From positions 15,964,862-16,028,861 of the forward strand of contig OX326959.1 in assembly GCA_946800325.1 (NCBI GenBank): a DNA stretch of 64,000 nt, in the 5' to 3' direction. The translations under genes and the position numbers were made by a program. Below are positions 24,030-35,850 of this stretch, in pieces. The notes below the pieces were generated by a model. That model did no database searches, was not told where the DNA came from, and worked only from the letters and a program-made list of their open reading frames with translations. Within the stretch, counting starts at the first letter, position 1; every line of letters starts with the position of its first letter. The stretch is from Luzula sylvatica (lineage: Eukaryota > Streptophyta > Magnoliopsida > Poales > Juncaceae).

Positions 24030-24805
24030 TTAAGTGGTAGAGATGAGACCTTACGATGATACCACAAGTATACCATCACCAACTTTACTATCCCGGTTGC
24101 ACAATTTATCTTTCATTCTTATAATCTCTTCCGCAACCGCTTCAATAGGCAAGCCCCATCTCCAATACGCTCCCATATTTTGTAAGCTCTTTAGGCTGAC
24201 TAAGCATCTGGAAACATTAAAATCAATAAATTCATCACCATTACGAGAAAAAATACGTCAAAACTGGTACGCGAATTTTCGCAATTGGACCCCCCCCCCC
24301 CCCCCCCCCCACCCACAACCCTACGTATTACAATATTTAATTAATTGGAATTATTTGATAATTGTAATTATTATTATTATTATTATTTTGGATTTATAGT
24401 ATTGAAATGTGGATTTTATCATATTAGTATCGTCGGCACCAACAGGCCAATCGGGAGCTTTAGTTGGAGCATCGATTCGAGCTGTTCCACTATGGCAGTT
24501 CTAACTTCATTAGTGCGATCGAAAATCCTTCGAAATAAATAACAATAATAATAAATACTATGTAAAGATGACATTAATAAGCCATTTTAAGAAAGTGAAA
24601 AAATGTACCAGCCATATCAAGTGAGGTCACGAAAGAACCGATGCAGACCCGGCCCAATGGAAAATCTGCCGTCTCATAAAATCAAATGAAATGCAAAGAT
24701 TGAACCAACGGGCGAGGAAGCGATGACATCTCAGTTGCTGTCAGCATGTCAGGACCCACAAATCCGGCATGAGCTGGCTTGTGACCCGTTCCGCCTCCTA
24801 ATTAA
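24030..24805 (-). pseudogene. Dihydroxyacetone kinase pseudogene, copy 1
   Basis: Colinear fragments of a plant DHA kinase (glycerone phosphorylation, cytosolic) appear from high to low coordinates. They are GGGTGHKPAHAGFVG then GPDMLTA (DhaK nucleotide/substrate loop; normally GHEPAH), RVCIGSFVTSLDMAG, FSIALMK, RIDAPTKAPDWPVGADD, and AVAEEIIRMKDKL with RDSKVGDG (start of DhaL). The segment of DhaK between the first two fragments, which holds the substrate-binding His, is missing. The join at 24440-24540 is frameshifted, and the DhaL part stops after SKVGDG. It cannot make an active kinase. Copy 2 has decayed differently. Confidence 0.8.
24290..24310. repeat. 21-base poly(C) run
   Basis: An uninterrupted C run inside the DHA-kinase pseudogene of unit 1. 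Unit 2 has only CCC at the equivalent place (about 36970). Confidence 0.9.
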
Positions 24806-25035
24806 GTTAAACATAAAAAAGTGAAGTTCGAATTTGGCTAAATTTAACTATATTAAGATTAATAAAATGGAAGGGAATTGATATGTAAACAAAAATGAAA
24901 ACAAAACAAAGAGAAATGGAGATATAATTAAACAATAATTTTAGGTAAAGCGCACGTACGGAAAAAAAAAATCAAATCAATTAACATGTTCAAAGCTACC
25001 TTTGTAACCTTATATATATCTTAAAATATCTCGTA

Positions 25036-25075
25036 CTAGCAAGACTCGTGCGAAAAATTCCGCGCATCGTTGTTT
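25036..25075 (-). mobile_element. Helitron-like 3' terminus, unit 1 (first)
   Basis: Read on the minus strand the sequence ends in CTAG followed by T, with a GCGC-rich hairpin a few bases inside. The hairpin is better preserved in unit 2 (37701-37718). The other end of the element, to the right, was not located. Confidence 0.4.
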
Positions 25076-25614
25076 AGTTTTTTTGTTTATGTAAAATCTG
25101 CACGCACAAATGTTGAATTTATTAAAATAAAAGTTCATAAAACAATATATTATGAGAATCGAATCGATACACTAACTAAACATAAAGATTGTAAATAACA
25201 AAGAGAAAATTTTAAAAATCTTAAGACTTGTTTAAAAAATAACTATGAAATAAAGTTAAAACAAATTTAGAAATTAGAAATATTTCTCAATTTGCATGAA
25301 TAATGTTGAAATTTGTAAATGAGGTTGTTTTCGAATGAAGTTGTGTATTATATCAAGAATAGGAGGAGAGTTCCAAGATTTTGAAAAACGAGACTAAGTT
25401 GCGCAACAACTACTTTTATAATCATAATCTCCAACAACTACACAATATATTTGAAATTTTTTTTTAATAAATAATTTAAAGAACTATAATAATCATAATT
25501 AATTTCTATTACAAATCCTCAAAACCTCAAAACCTTTTTCATCGAATATCAGTTTTGGGCAGTATAAATATCAGGGAACGATTCAACGAATCCTCAAAAC
25601 CTTTTTCATCGAAG

Positions 25615-25696
25615 GCCTGTGATTCTCGTAAAAGTTATCTCCGGTTGAAATGACGAAATCTATGTGCATTTCCTCTCCAACTTTTCTCATCTGCAT
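25615..25696 (-). pseudogene. Purple acid phosphatase exon fragment, unit 1
   Basis: After a TTTCAG acceptor, the minus strand reads KVGEEMHIDFVISTGDNFYE. This matches the low-molecular-weight plant purple acid phosphatases (PAP3/8/17 group), including the metal-ligand motif GDNFY. I could not find the preceding GDWG exon or the following NHD exon nearby, so I treat it as an isolated relic. Confidence 0.65.
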
Positions 25697-25839
25697 CTGA
25701 AATTTCGAACAACTTTAGAAAACGTAGAATACTCAAATCTCCTAAATAAAACCTCCAAAGCGGCGAAATTAATAAAAAAAAGAAACACTAATAATTCTTA
25801 AATTTAAATTATTCTGATTTTTTTAGAAAAGAGGATTTA

Positions 25840-26560
25840 CATATTTATTCGTCTATAAACCAAAAATATCATATTTATCAATAATATTAAAAATAGGGGA
25901 TTTAAATATCTACCGTCCTAAAAACCCAAAGTAAAATATTTATCAATTTCAAAAAATAAAACTATTCGATATTGACTCCCAAAAATCCAGAAGATCATTT
26001 CATTTGTACCCTCGAAGAACTAACAAAATGTCTAAATAATAATAATTAAAATGAAGGTTTACATATTTACCATTATAAAATCCCAAAATATCATGCTTAA
26101 CATTTAAAAAAAATATATATATATATCAATCTCCAAAGAATCCAGAATATAATTCTTACCCTTCCTAAACATATAAATTTGCAAGAATATAAAAAATAAT
26201 AATAGTAATAATATAGATGGGTGATTTGCATATTTATCCTCTCACAAACCAAAATATCACATGCATAATTCCAAAAATAATAATATCAATTTGATCCTTC
26301 CAAAAATCCAGAATATCACCATCACCCTTGAAAACTTGTAAAATATTCAAAAATCCATACTTATAATAATAATAATAATAAAAAAAGGAATTTACATATT
26401 TACCCTTCCAAAAAGCCAAAACATATTTGTCATTCAAAATAAAGACATTATTCTTACCTCGGAAAAAATCAGAATATAATTTTTACCCTTGAAAACGGTG
26501 AATGAAAAATTCTGATAATATCGAACATATCCGTCTGAAATATGAAAATATTAAAAGTAC
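25840..26560. repeat. Degenerate array of TTTACATATTTACC-type blocks, unit 1
   Basis: At least five imperfect repeats of about 100-150 bp contain the pattern GATTTACATATTTAYCCTTCYAAAAACCAAAATATCA (consensus with many variants, read in pieces). The same block forms the ends of the small element in the KH intron, so the array may have grown from MULE-type terminal repeats. Confidence 0.5.
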
Positions 26561-26599
26561 ACCTTTAGAATCTGAAAAACACCATTAGAAATAGAAACC

Positions 26600-28300
26600 A
26601 AAAATCTAGAAATTAGGGTTATTACATTGGGGTATATATGATTGTTTTTTTCAGATTTTGCAATTTTTTTAAAAAAATTTCACATTTTACTGGGTTATAT
26701 TTTAGTCTTGGTTTTATAAGGATATATTTGGGGTTTCATTTGAGAAAGTACTTACGACAATGTCCACGGAGAAATCGCGAATTCTTTCTTTTAGGTATCC
26801 ATCGTTTTAGCTATCTACAACTTATGTACTCATTTCCTGAAATTACCAAAGTGTCCTCTCCAAAATTGATCAAACAAAAGATAACTTATGTGGGGAAATG
26901 AAATTAATATTTTGATGTGGATATGTGTACCTTCACTTTCGATCACTTCGTGGCTGATGATTTTGTTAAATTCATAATTGAATAGTCTTTTTTGCATCTG
27001 TCTAAGAAAAATGAAAAGAAAATTATGAATATAAAGGTAAATCTTTCCAAAGCCAACATCCATTAGCATAATTAATGATCTTTAGTGCTCACATTTCAAA
27101 ACTCAAAAACAAAAACAAAAAAGAGCAAAAAAAAAAAAAAATCAAAAGAACAGCGAACGACATCGGACCGACTGAATGACAGAAGTACCGCACATGCAGA
27201 ATCTGAGCGATTTTAGATTCTCCAATTACTGCGAGCCAAGCTCGATTTTCGTTGCATTTTTTCTGCCGACAGGGCCGCTGCCTAATTGAGCTTCTCCTCT
27301 CGCTAACTTCTCCGCGCCTTCACTCTCACCCCGTCACCCGTTCTATCTGTCCATATCCAAAAAAGTTACAAAATTAATGCCATTAATTAGAAACTCTGAT
27401 TTAGCAAAAATTAATCTCGATACAGTCATGAGATTGTGCCTCGAGGAAGAAGTTGATATTATTCTCATTTCAATATTTCTCTTTGGTATTTTACTTTTTT
27501 AGAACGGGTTGTTTTTTTAAAATCGGTTCAAATTATGTGGTTGGGTCAACAACATATTTTTAATGTCACGATATGTTTCATTATTATTATCATATTTTTG
27601 GACTAATATATTGCTTTAAGCATTAAATATTGACATAATCCTTTTAAATATTGATATTAAAACATTTTATATTAACCCCACCCTTTATTATTAACTCCTA
27701 CCTTTCTTTCTGATAGTATTGATGGCATGAAAATACCCAATAGACCAATTTTCAACGTACTCTCAAACATTCTTGTAAAATCCGTCACAAATTGTAGGCA
27801 ATTCAGAATTTCTCAATACATTACATATCTTTTAATTTTTATATAACTCTTCAGCCTCTTTTATCAAATAAAATGAACGTAATTTCACTTGCTGCGATAC
27901 CAATTATAATATTTCTCATATTTTATATCGTATTACGAGGAAAAATTAAATGAGAATGGATAAAAGAACATGCTCAAACAAAGATCAAGAATTGAAATTA
28001 CTTAATCTTGTTCACGAATTGCAAACACCATTACAATCAAATAACAACTTAAACCCTAAACAACCACCTTCTCTCTCTAGTTATATAATAATTGACTCTC
28101 TGAAATAATAAAAGCTCACTCGTAATTAATTACTAAATCGTTACACAACCAACTTTTACAGGTAGCCCAAACCCGTTAAGAGTTCTCCTGCGACCCGTTT
28201 ATTAAAATAGAAAATATGCATAAAAACTCCAATAAACTTAATATTTACAAATAAGTTGCAGTTCATTACAAAACCATTATATTTATCTCATTTTCTAATC
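26600..28300. other. Non-coding part of unit 1
   Basis: No gene recognised. A minus-strand stretch at about 26930-27000 (QMQKRLFNYEFNKIISHEV, bounded by AG and GT) could be an exon of something I cannot identify. Unit 2 carries a 28-bp segment (about 40065-40092) missing here, with ATGA at both edges, consistent with a microhomology deletion in unit 1. Confidence 0.4.
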
Positions 28301-28316
28301 TCATCAAACACCTCCA

Positions 28317-28740
28317 TACGAAACTCTGTTCATCACAGTGTTGTCGTTCAGAAAATTATTTTTGTAACTTCGAGTGCCGAGAAAAGAATTTTTTTTAATA
28401 AGTAATGTAAAAGCAAAGAAGCGAGTTCACATAAAAAGTATGATTTACTAACAAAAATTATTCATGCAAATAATGTACCATTTAACTAACAAAGAAGACA
28501 ATGTGTGTGTACTTATCACGTAAAGGGAGATTTTATCGACCTTGACTGTACAATAAAAATTGCATGTACACTTGTTAATATATACAAACATATCTCATGA
28601 ACAAAAACTTTAAAAATAAAATTAACATATTTGTTCGAAAAAATAAACAGAGAAGAAACAAATCATGTTCTAATAAATTGGAGGAAATCAAACTAAACAA
28701 AATCATTCACCATCCTATATATATTAACTTGTGGCAAATG
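28317..28740. repeat. Internal repeat shared with 32090-32500, unit 1
   Basis: Long stretches match 32090-32500 at roughly 85-90% by eye, for example GCGAGTTCAC then AAAAAGTAT, ACAAAAATTATTCATGCAAA and GGAGGAAATCAAACTAAAC. Both copies lie next to CAN-gene remnants, so this is flanking or intronic sequence of an older CAN duplication. Confidence 0.7.
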
Positions 28741-29060
28741 ATCACTAAGATCTTTTGGTACCTATTATTTTATATGATCCAAAATTGTAAATAAGCCCTC
28801 AAGATATAAATGATTTATAATGATTTATGATACGATCTTGGCTGCTTGAGAGCCCCAAATTATTGAGAATTATGAAAAAAGAGCTTGAGAGCTCCAAACG
28901 ATCACTCGAAATTCTGATCAAACAGAGAGAGAGCTTCCATTACATAAAAATTCAAAATTCAGAAAATCAATATTAGTACCTCCGAAGTTTCGTCAAAAAT
29001 GAGAAGATCACTCTGATGAGATTTGAAGACTTGAATGGCTGGGGACCGGAGAGGTTTGGT
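28720..29060 (-). pseudogene. CAN-type nuclease pseudogene, exons 1-2, unit 1
   Basis: On the minus strand a frame ending FDETSE stops at a GT (exon end at 28980). It is followed, after an AG at 28762, by VPKDLSDHLPQV. This reproduces the exon 1/exon 2 junction of the intact gene (FDQSSK|VPDNLTEDLSSS). The frame before exon 1 contains a stop and no start codon, and exon 3 onward was not found. Remnant of an older tandem CAN paralogue. Confidence 0.6.
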
Positions 29061-29925
29061 CAGAGATGATTAAATTGCCGATAACTTTGAATCTGAACCA
29101 TCGAGAACATAAATAGATGATATTGAGTTGTAGCGGTTTTTTATTATATATGTTAAGTGAATGATTTTGGAAGTTGATTAGGCTTTCTTAAACTTAGTTA
29201 CGATTATGAGTCATTTTTGTCAATTCTAATAGAATGATATTGCATTCATATTTGTGTGAAATATATTAAAATGATATTGTATGATTTTGCATTAATATTT
29301 GCGTGAATATGTATTAAAATAATATTGTTTTAATTTGTGTGAAATGTATTTTTTTTTTTAACTTTTATTGTGTATTTTGTTAAATATATGGTTGTTTCAA
29401 GTCAATTCAATGTAAGTTGTACAATGAAATATTTTTCTTGTATATATATATAAACTAAATCTAAGTTGTTCATGAATATATGTTCTCAATTCATGAAAAT
29501 ATTGTCCTTCGCATATGAAATGATTCTAATTGAAAACAAGAAATTGATGTAGTATAATTGAAATATACAAATGATGAAACCGCTCCTATATTACAGGAAA
29601 AATGATGAAAACAAGAAAATATGTAGTATAATTGAAATATACAAATAGAAAATAAATAAATAAAAAGCCAGAAAAAAATTGATGAAACCGCTCCTATATC
29701 GCACACTAAAAATTATAGTGCCTACATCCTTATTTCTAGGTTAAAATAGATGCAGCGCCCATTAATGGCTCGCAACTCAAATTTCTCTGATAAACCGAGT
29801 CGATTTTCCAATTTCAATGAAGAAACCATCAAGGACGCATAACATTCCTTTCCCCCATTCCTTCGAATTCAAAAGCAAAAGAATCATTTGAATAAAAACT
29901 ATGACTTTAAAGTTTAATGTAATTT

Positions 29926-31178
29926 TCGGCCGCGTAACAATGAGGAGAGAAATCTAAAGGTGGTTGATTTTATTATCGAGGACCTTTCTTGGAATGTACC
30001 ATTGCTTATAGACAAATTTGGCGAAAGTAAGGCCATAAAAATTGTGGCCGATACATCCCTCACCGTTTCTTCTTTTCAAAGACCGGACCGGCTAATTTGG
30101 AAGGGGGCGCCAAATGGTAACTTCTCTTGCGCACATGCATACCATAACCTAATACCCCAAAATAGCATTAACCCACATTGGGAGAGCTCATTTGGAAGAA
30201 CAACACGTTTACGCCACGTGTTTCGACGTTTCTTTGGCGTGCATGTAATAATGCATTGCCAACAACTACCAATCTCCACCGACGTCTTCCCCAAATCCCC
30301 CCGATATGTCCAAGGTGTTCATGGGGAGATGAGGATACCATGCACTTAGTGTTCCTATGCCCTTTGTCGCAAATAGTTTGGTTCCAATCTCCCCTCGGTA
30401 TTCTCGCGGACAAGCTCCAAGGTGAGTTCCGGGATATTCTTCTATATTTCGCAAAACATCTCGATGAAAGTCAATTTTGTATCTTTGTTAATACAATTTG
30501 AGCCATTTGGAAATGTCGATTTGATTGGGTATTCAAGAATAAAAAATCAAAACCGGGTGAAATAAATACCATGGCGGCTTCTATTGCAAGATGGTCGAAC
30601 CCGTATCGTGATATAAATATAAGCGGGCGGGACTTCGATGGCTCGTGGACGCCGACAAGGGCAGGATGTGGGTTTATAATAGAGCGAGAAGGAGTATGTC
30701 GCCATCAAGAGAGCCAAGTTATCCGCGCACAATCACCACTTCAAGCCGAGGTAGTCGCGTGCCTTATCGCTTTGAGAAAGCTTCAAACTCTTGAGATATC
30801 CTTTTGCGCTATATTTTCGGACAACTTACTTCTTATACAAGCTCTCACAAACGTCTCTCTAGATGTGGATTGGCGGGTCTATTTTGAGTTCGAGGATTGT
30901 AGAGCACTTGCTCAATTACACGAAGGTTGGAGTTTCTTTAAAATACCGAGAGAATTGAACAAGATGGCGGATAGTCTCGCTAGAAAGGCAAACGTGGAGC
31001 AAAGCGGCTCGGTGTAGAGTTAAGTCATGATTAGGTTTTTAGTTAGGACCTCGTCTATGAGGATCCGTCTTTGAAATGTCATTTATAGTTTCCTACGTAT
31101 ATTTTATTGTCCAATGATGACACATTTGTAAATATTTGGCCTACGGGTTTGTTTATGCAAAAAAAAAAAAAAAAAAAA
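29926..31178 (+). mobile_element. 5'-truncated LINE (L1-type non-LTR retrotransposon), unit 1
   Basis: A 15-16 bp target duplication (AGTTTAATGTAATTT at 29911-29925 and 31178-31192) brackets the element, which ends in a 20-nt poly(A). Plus-strand frames encode the end of a reverse transcriptase (KAIKIVADTSLT...), a zf-RVT domain (PRVSTFLWRACNNALPT, then PPICPRCSWGDEDTMHLV) and an RNase H-like domain (30571-31017, with FDGSW...GCGFII and LQAEVVACLIALR). One frameshift near 30178 and one TGA at about 30499 break the frame, so it is inactive. It inserted before the segment duplicated, because unit 2 has the same copy. Confidence 0.9.
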
Positions 31179-31192
31179 GTTTAATGTAATTT

Positions 31193-31460
31193 CGAAATTG
31201 AAGTATCTCATATGCTTCTCAAGTTGCCGAGGTGTCTGAGAATATCGGGTCGTCAAAGCCTCCCCGAGAAACCTCCGAACATCTACCGCAGATGTCCCCG
31301 AAACGTCGATAACGGATAAAAAATTCGTGATCAAAACCGACCACAAAAGTTGACCACCCACCCGAGCTCCGGGCAGTCTGTTGATTGAAGAGACAACTGT
31401 CATTCCATTTCTCATGTGCAGTGAACATATTGCCGTCACCAATATATGTATTACTATTAC
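31193..31460 (-). other. Open frame of unknown nature interrupted by the LINE, unit 1
   Basis: A minus-strand frame (about 31442 to 31193) without stops meets the LINE poly(A) at its 3' end. If one target duplication and the LINE are ignored, the same frame stays open for about 47 more codons to a TGA near 29787. I do not recognise the protein. It could be an exon of a lost gene or chance. Confidence 0.3.
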
Positions 31461-31603
31461 TATCTAATTAAAAGGACGAGTTATTTGCAGGACTAACGTA
31501 AATGAGATTGATATATTTTAAAAATATTTTATTTTGAGATTATTTCGTGATTATCATAATAATAAATAATATCATATTAAAATTATAATTATAATTATAA
31601 TTA

Positions 31604-31628
31604 CTAGACTCGTCGCATAGCGCGAGTA
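31604..31628 (-). mobile_element. Helitron-like 3' terminus, unit 1 (second)
   Basis: CTAG at 31604-31607 is followed at once by a hairpin, ACTCGTCGC-ATA-GCGCGAGT, in the arrangement of a Helitron 3' end on the minus strand. The sequence to its right is related to the dispersed repeats at 49317 and 59732. The 5' end was not found. Confidence 0.4.
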
Positions 31629-32089
31629 TTATAAAAACGTAATGTAGAAATAAAATTGAAATTTCCAGTTTATCATTCAAAATATAAATACTTGCGAAAA
31701 TAATTACTACCTTCCGAATATATAACCCACCAATTTTTTTTTCTTTATAGACTTCTTAATCCCATGGAAATCTCTCTAAACAATTGGAGAAATTTTACAA
31801 GACTGAGACTTTCTAATAATCTTTACAAGATCTCATTAGTCAAATTATTCGTAGTTTTCTTCTTTTGTTTGTTAATACTTGCTAAATCAATCTCAATCAT
31901 TATTACAACCATAATAAAATAGTAAGACTCGGTTCGCAATAGTAAGACTCTGTAAATTAAATGGTTAAGAGTTGATGGGCTAAGAAAAGAAGGCCGAATA
32001 TAATGTTAAGAATAAATAACGTAAAATATAATGTTAAGAATAGCGTAATTTATTTTCTTAACTTATTAGGTGTTATTTTTTCATTGAAA

Positions 32090-32760
32090 ACATTCGTCAT
32101 ACACAAAATTATTCTTTGCAACTTCAAGTGCCGATATATTATTTTTATATAAATAACGTAAAAGAAAACAAGCGAGTTCACGTAAAAAGTATTATTTACT
32201 AACAAAAATTATTTTATCAAAAAAAAAACTAACAAAAATTATTCATGCAAATAATGTAAGATTTAACAAACAAAGAAGACAATGTGTGTCCAGGACCATA
32301 ATGATCACGCAAAAGAAGATTTTATGGACCTTATTGTACAATAAAAATTGCATGTACCATTGTTACTATATACAAAGATATCTCAAGAACAAAAACTTTA
32401 AAAATAAAATGAACATATTTGTTCAAAAAGATAAGAAAAGAAACAAATCACGTTTTAGTAAATTGGAGGAAATCAAACTAAACAAAATCCTTCACTGTGT
32501 TCTATACTTCTATTAACTCGTGACCCAAATTTGAATTCTCAGAAGGCCACGAGCACAAATTCTAGTTTCGGTCGGGTATACAAGCTAATAAAATGAACTT
32601 TTATGTCACTTGTACAAAACATGATTATAAAAATATGAGGAGATTGACAATTTATTTTGATCTTAACTTATTAGTTGTTGTTTTTCCATCGAAAACATTC
32701 GTTATAGTGTTGTCATTCACAAAATTATTCTTTGTATAAGAAAAAAAATAAGCGTGTTCA
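32090..32760. pseudogene. Remnants of CAN-gene introns and flanks, unit 1
   Basis: 32090-32500 matches 28317-28740. About 32535-32625 matches the intact gene's intron 7 and the end of exon 7 (33450-33535; shared ATTCTAGTTTC, GGTCGGGTAT and AATAAAATGAA), with the coding part unreadable. A third partial copy of the flank is at about 32680-32760. Confidence 0.5.
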
Positions 32761-33136
32761 TAGCGATGGATGATTCTATGGAAGGATTTGTTTTGTTTGG
32801 TAAGTGATGAGACTTGAAGTCGATTTGTTATATACTATTCAGTGTTTGTTATTATGGATTACACCTCCTTCAAAGAAGAACAAAAAATCTGACAGAAGAG
32901 TTTGTTGCAAAGGATTTTCTTTTTAAAAGCAATTTAAATTTTCAATTTAATGATTCAAAGACTTAGAATCTGACAAGTCATGAAAAACTCTTCTATATTG
33001 CGTGAATTAGGCGTTGTCAGTGACTCAATATAACGAGATTTTGCCAGTTGAATTAATACACTAGATATGCAAGCATTGAATTGATACACTTTAATTTGCA
33101 GTTGGCACCCCTTGTTCTATTTTCACAAGTATTTTG

Positions 33137-35458
33137 CTATTTGCCATTATATTTGCTTGAAGAATTTCTGCAATTGTTCTTTGCTTTGTGTATCCACGGC
33201 TCTACCGGATTTGGGTTCGTCCATAATCCTCTCCGCGCATTCCTTGCCTCTGCCTCCCACTGAAAACAAAATTGAAAATAAAAAAATTGTATAAATAAAC
33301 CTCGGTTCTGATAGGCCTAACCATCAATATAGTGGTCGGTAAAGCGTGTTTTTCAAAATAATTACTTTAGCGAACTCTGGACGGTTGTCAAAAAATATAT
33401 GATGCCATGCGCATCCCGTCTTGAGCAGTTCTTCCTGCATTAATTCCAATTCTCAAAAGGGCATGAGCTTAAATTCTAGTTTCAGTCGGGTATGTAATCG
33501 AATAAAATGAAATTTCATGTAACCTGGACAAATGCACCATGACAAAACACGTCGCCGACCCATCTCGCATACCGGTCCTTTTCATATATTTTAATTTTTA
33601 GACTTTTATTTTGAATAATATGTATTAACGCATCCTTTGCCTCTCGTCCGTGCTGCATGTCCATCTCTGGCGCATCGATCCCTCTACACATTTTCTCGCA
33701 AAATCAGTTTTATTAGGTCTTAATAATAGTAGTAATAATAAATACAAAATGTATACTTGAGTCTAATCTTGTACTCCTTCGCAAAAATCTCCTCGTTGTT
33801 AGGCCCTTTAATAAACCTAAACAAGTTTATATTAGATCATTTCCTAAAATATTATGTTATTCAAATTTACTTTTTTTGTCTAAAAAAGTAATAACAATGC
33901 TAGCTCGCGAAACAAACCCTAGAAGTGTATCTAGAAAGTTTCAAATGCCATGTTCATTGCTAGATCCATTTATAGCATTAGTTTCTGAGACTACCATTTT
34001 TGTATTTTTTTTTTGTTAGAAATAAAACTCGAACCAGTATTGGTCTTCGTTAATTTTTTTCTGAAGTTCATCGGCCCTATGATATTGTTTTTTTGCACGA
34101 GCAATTTGTCTCTGTATTAGAGCCTTTTTGATGTAAATAGGTACTCGCAAAGATTCTCTTGCATCTTGAGTCTTTACGTGTACCGTCATCCCGTCTCCAT
34201 CCCCAATATTTCTCGTATTAACCTATCATCATACACATGGTGATATTAATGGGATTATAACATGAATAGAATGGTCTGTTATTATCATAACACGACTTCA
34301 GTATTTTGGCGCATTAGCTCAGTCACTCAAAATAAAAAAAATGTCAATTCGATAATAATTAATGATAATTTTAAAAAAAAAATTGTTTCTCACGGGTAAA
34401 GTGGAAATTTCAAATACGGCTCGTTTAGGCGATTTGGAGTTTGTTGAGGTACCAGCAGAAAATTTGGGAGTCGGAAGGTTGTAAAATCGAAGAAATCGCT
34501 GAAAAACGTAAAAAGACCAAATGCTGAAATTGCATAATGCAAGGACCAAAATGAATATAAACAACTTACGTCCAGTATGTCACGTTTGTATCGCAAAGTA
34601 CGCGCAATTAAGTTCGATGCTTCCTGTGGAGTTTGAGGATACGGGTCTGAACATCTCCAATCGCCAAGTATTTCGAGGTACCTTTCAAATTTTAAAAAAG
34701 TATTTTGTAGTTATTAAATTTTAATGATGTGTTAATGTCCTCAAAAAGTAATTACTCAATAAAATCATATAATTGTGAATAATTACCATGCTCTCTGGGA
34801 ACTGGACAAATCCTCAGTAAGATTATCTGGTACCTAATATTTAAATGAACCAAGATTGTAAATAGGCCCTCACGAATTCTATAATTTCAGTTAAATAAAG
34901 AGTCTAAATAGTCCTCTGATAAATAAATAAAGCACAAAATATCACAAATGAAGTATTTTAATATATCTTTTTAGTCAGGGCCTAAGGTCGTTTTTCTGTA
35001 GAGGCCCTATATATTTGTTTGTATAAACATAAATTCTCAGCACTAATACTGTAATATTTCAGGGATTGAATTCGCTTATTTAAGGTGAATTTTTTTCTTG
35101 CTTAATTACATTTCTCTATTCAGATTGTGTATGCTTAATTTTAGAGATAGAATCCTAATTACATTTTTTATGCTTAATCACAATTCCATATTCCCTAATT
35201 GGCTTATTCATATTTCAGCGAGAGTATGAAATAGAATAGGAATTGCCCTGATTTTAGGGTTTCAATCACAATTTTTTTAAGAAATGAGCAAATAACATTT
35301 CACTCAGAGAAATCAAATATTAATACTTTGGAAGATTGGTCGAATATGGCGATATCGCGCATAAGAGATTTAAATCCTTGTATTGTTCGGGACACATATT
35401 TTTTCGGTTTTGAGTCTTCGCAACACTCTCCTCTTAAGCATTTCAGTATTGCAGCCAT
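33137..35458 (-). CDS. CAN: Plant staphylococcal-nuclease-like protein (calcium-dependent nuclease, CAN family), copy 1, nine exons
   Basis: No long frame exists. Joining 35458-35327, 34833-34787, 34681-34570, 34498-34394, 34222-34029, 33816-33757, 33683-33524, 33434-33366 and 33259-33137 gives 333 codons plus TAG, every intron GT-AG. Exon joins restore family sequence, for example TLP|VNTRNIGDGDG and RPEFAK|WEAEARNARRGLW. The N-terminal half matches the plant-specific CAN region (PQTPQEASNLIARTL). The nuclease fold runs from about 130 to 300, with DGD at 140-142, Arg215, Asp220, Glu223 and Arg257 at the positions of the catalytic and Ca-binding residues of staphylococcal nuclease. The family degrades DNA and RNA with Ca2+; Arabidopsis CAN1/CAN2 sit at the plasma membrane by N-terminal acylation. 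Here residue 2 is Ala, so myristoylation is unlikely, though a CxxxxCC cluster (7, 12, 13) could be palmitoylated. A G-box minisatellite lies upstream. Confidence 0.88.
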
Positions 35459-35637
35459 TACACATTTATATTATTCGGTGTATGGTGTTGAGTTTTGAGG
35501 AATCAATCACTCAAAAAAAAATTGAATAAAAATGGAGAAGGAATTTAGAGAGGGAGACGAGAGAGAATTGAATAATTATGGCAAGTAGAAGCCAGTATTT
35601 TTCCTATCCAAAGTTTATAACCTACTTTTTTTTTTGC

Positions 35638-35850
35638 CACGTGTCAGTCTGGGATTGGTTATTGTAGAAGGTGGGTTATTTGGTGTGTGTGTGAATTTCT
35701 GGGTAGTAAAATTGGGAGTAAATTGGGTGTACCACGTGGCAGTCCAAGAATGGCTACAATAGAAGGTGGGTTATTTGGTGTGTTTGTGTTGTGTGTTTAT
35801 AATTTCTGGGTAGTAAAACTGGGAGTGCCACGTGGCAGACGAGAGAGGAG
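35638..35850. promoter_or_regulatory. G-box minisatellite upstream of CAN copy 1
   Basis: Repeats of 95 bp each contain one CACGTG: at 35638 (in CACGTGTC), 35733 and 35829 (both in CCACGTGGCA). They lie 180, 275 and 371 bp upstream of the CAN start codon at 35458. CACGTGGC is the core of ABRE/G-box elements bound by bZIP and bHLH factors. A regulatory role is inferred from position and motif. Confidence 0.7.

Noticed and set aside
30571..31017. Host RNase H-like gene
   Set aside because: The frame sits between the zf-RVT domain and the poly(A) tail of a LINE with target duplications, so it belongs to the retrotransposon.
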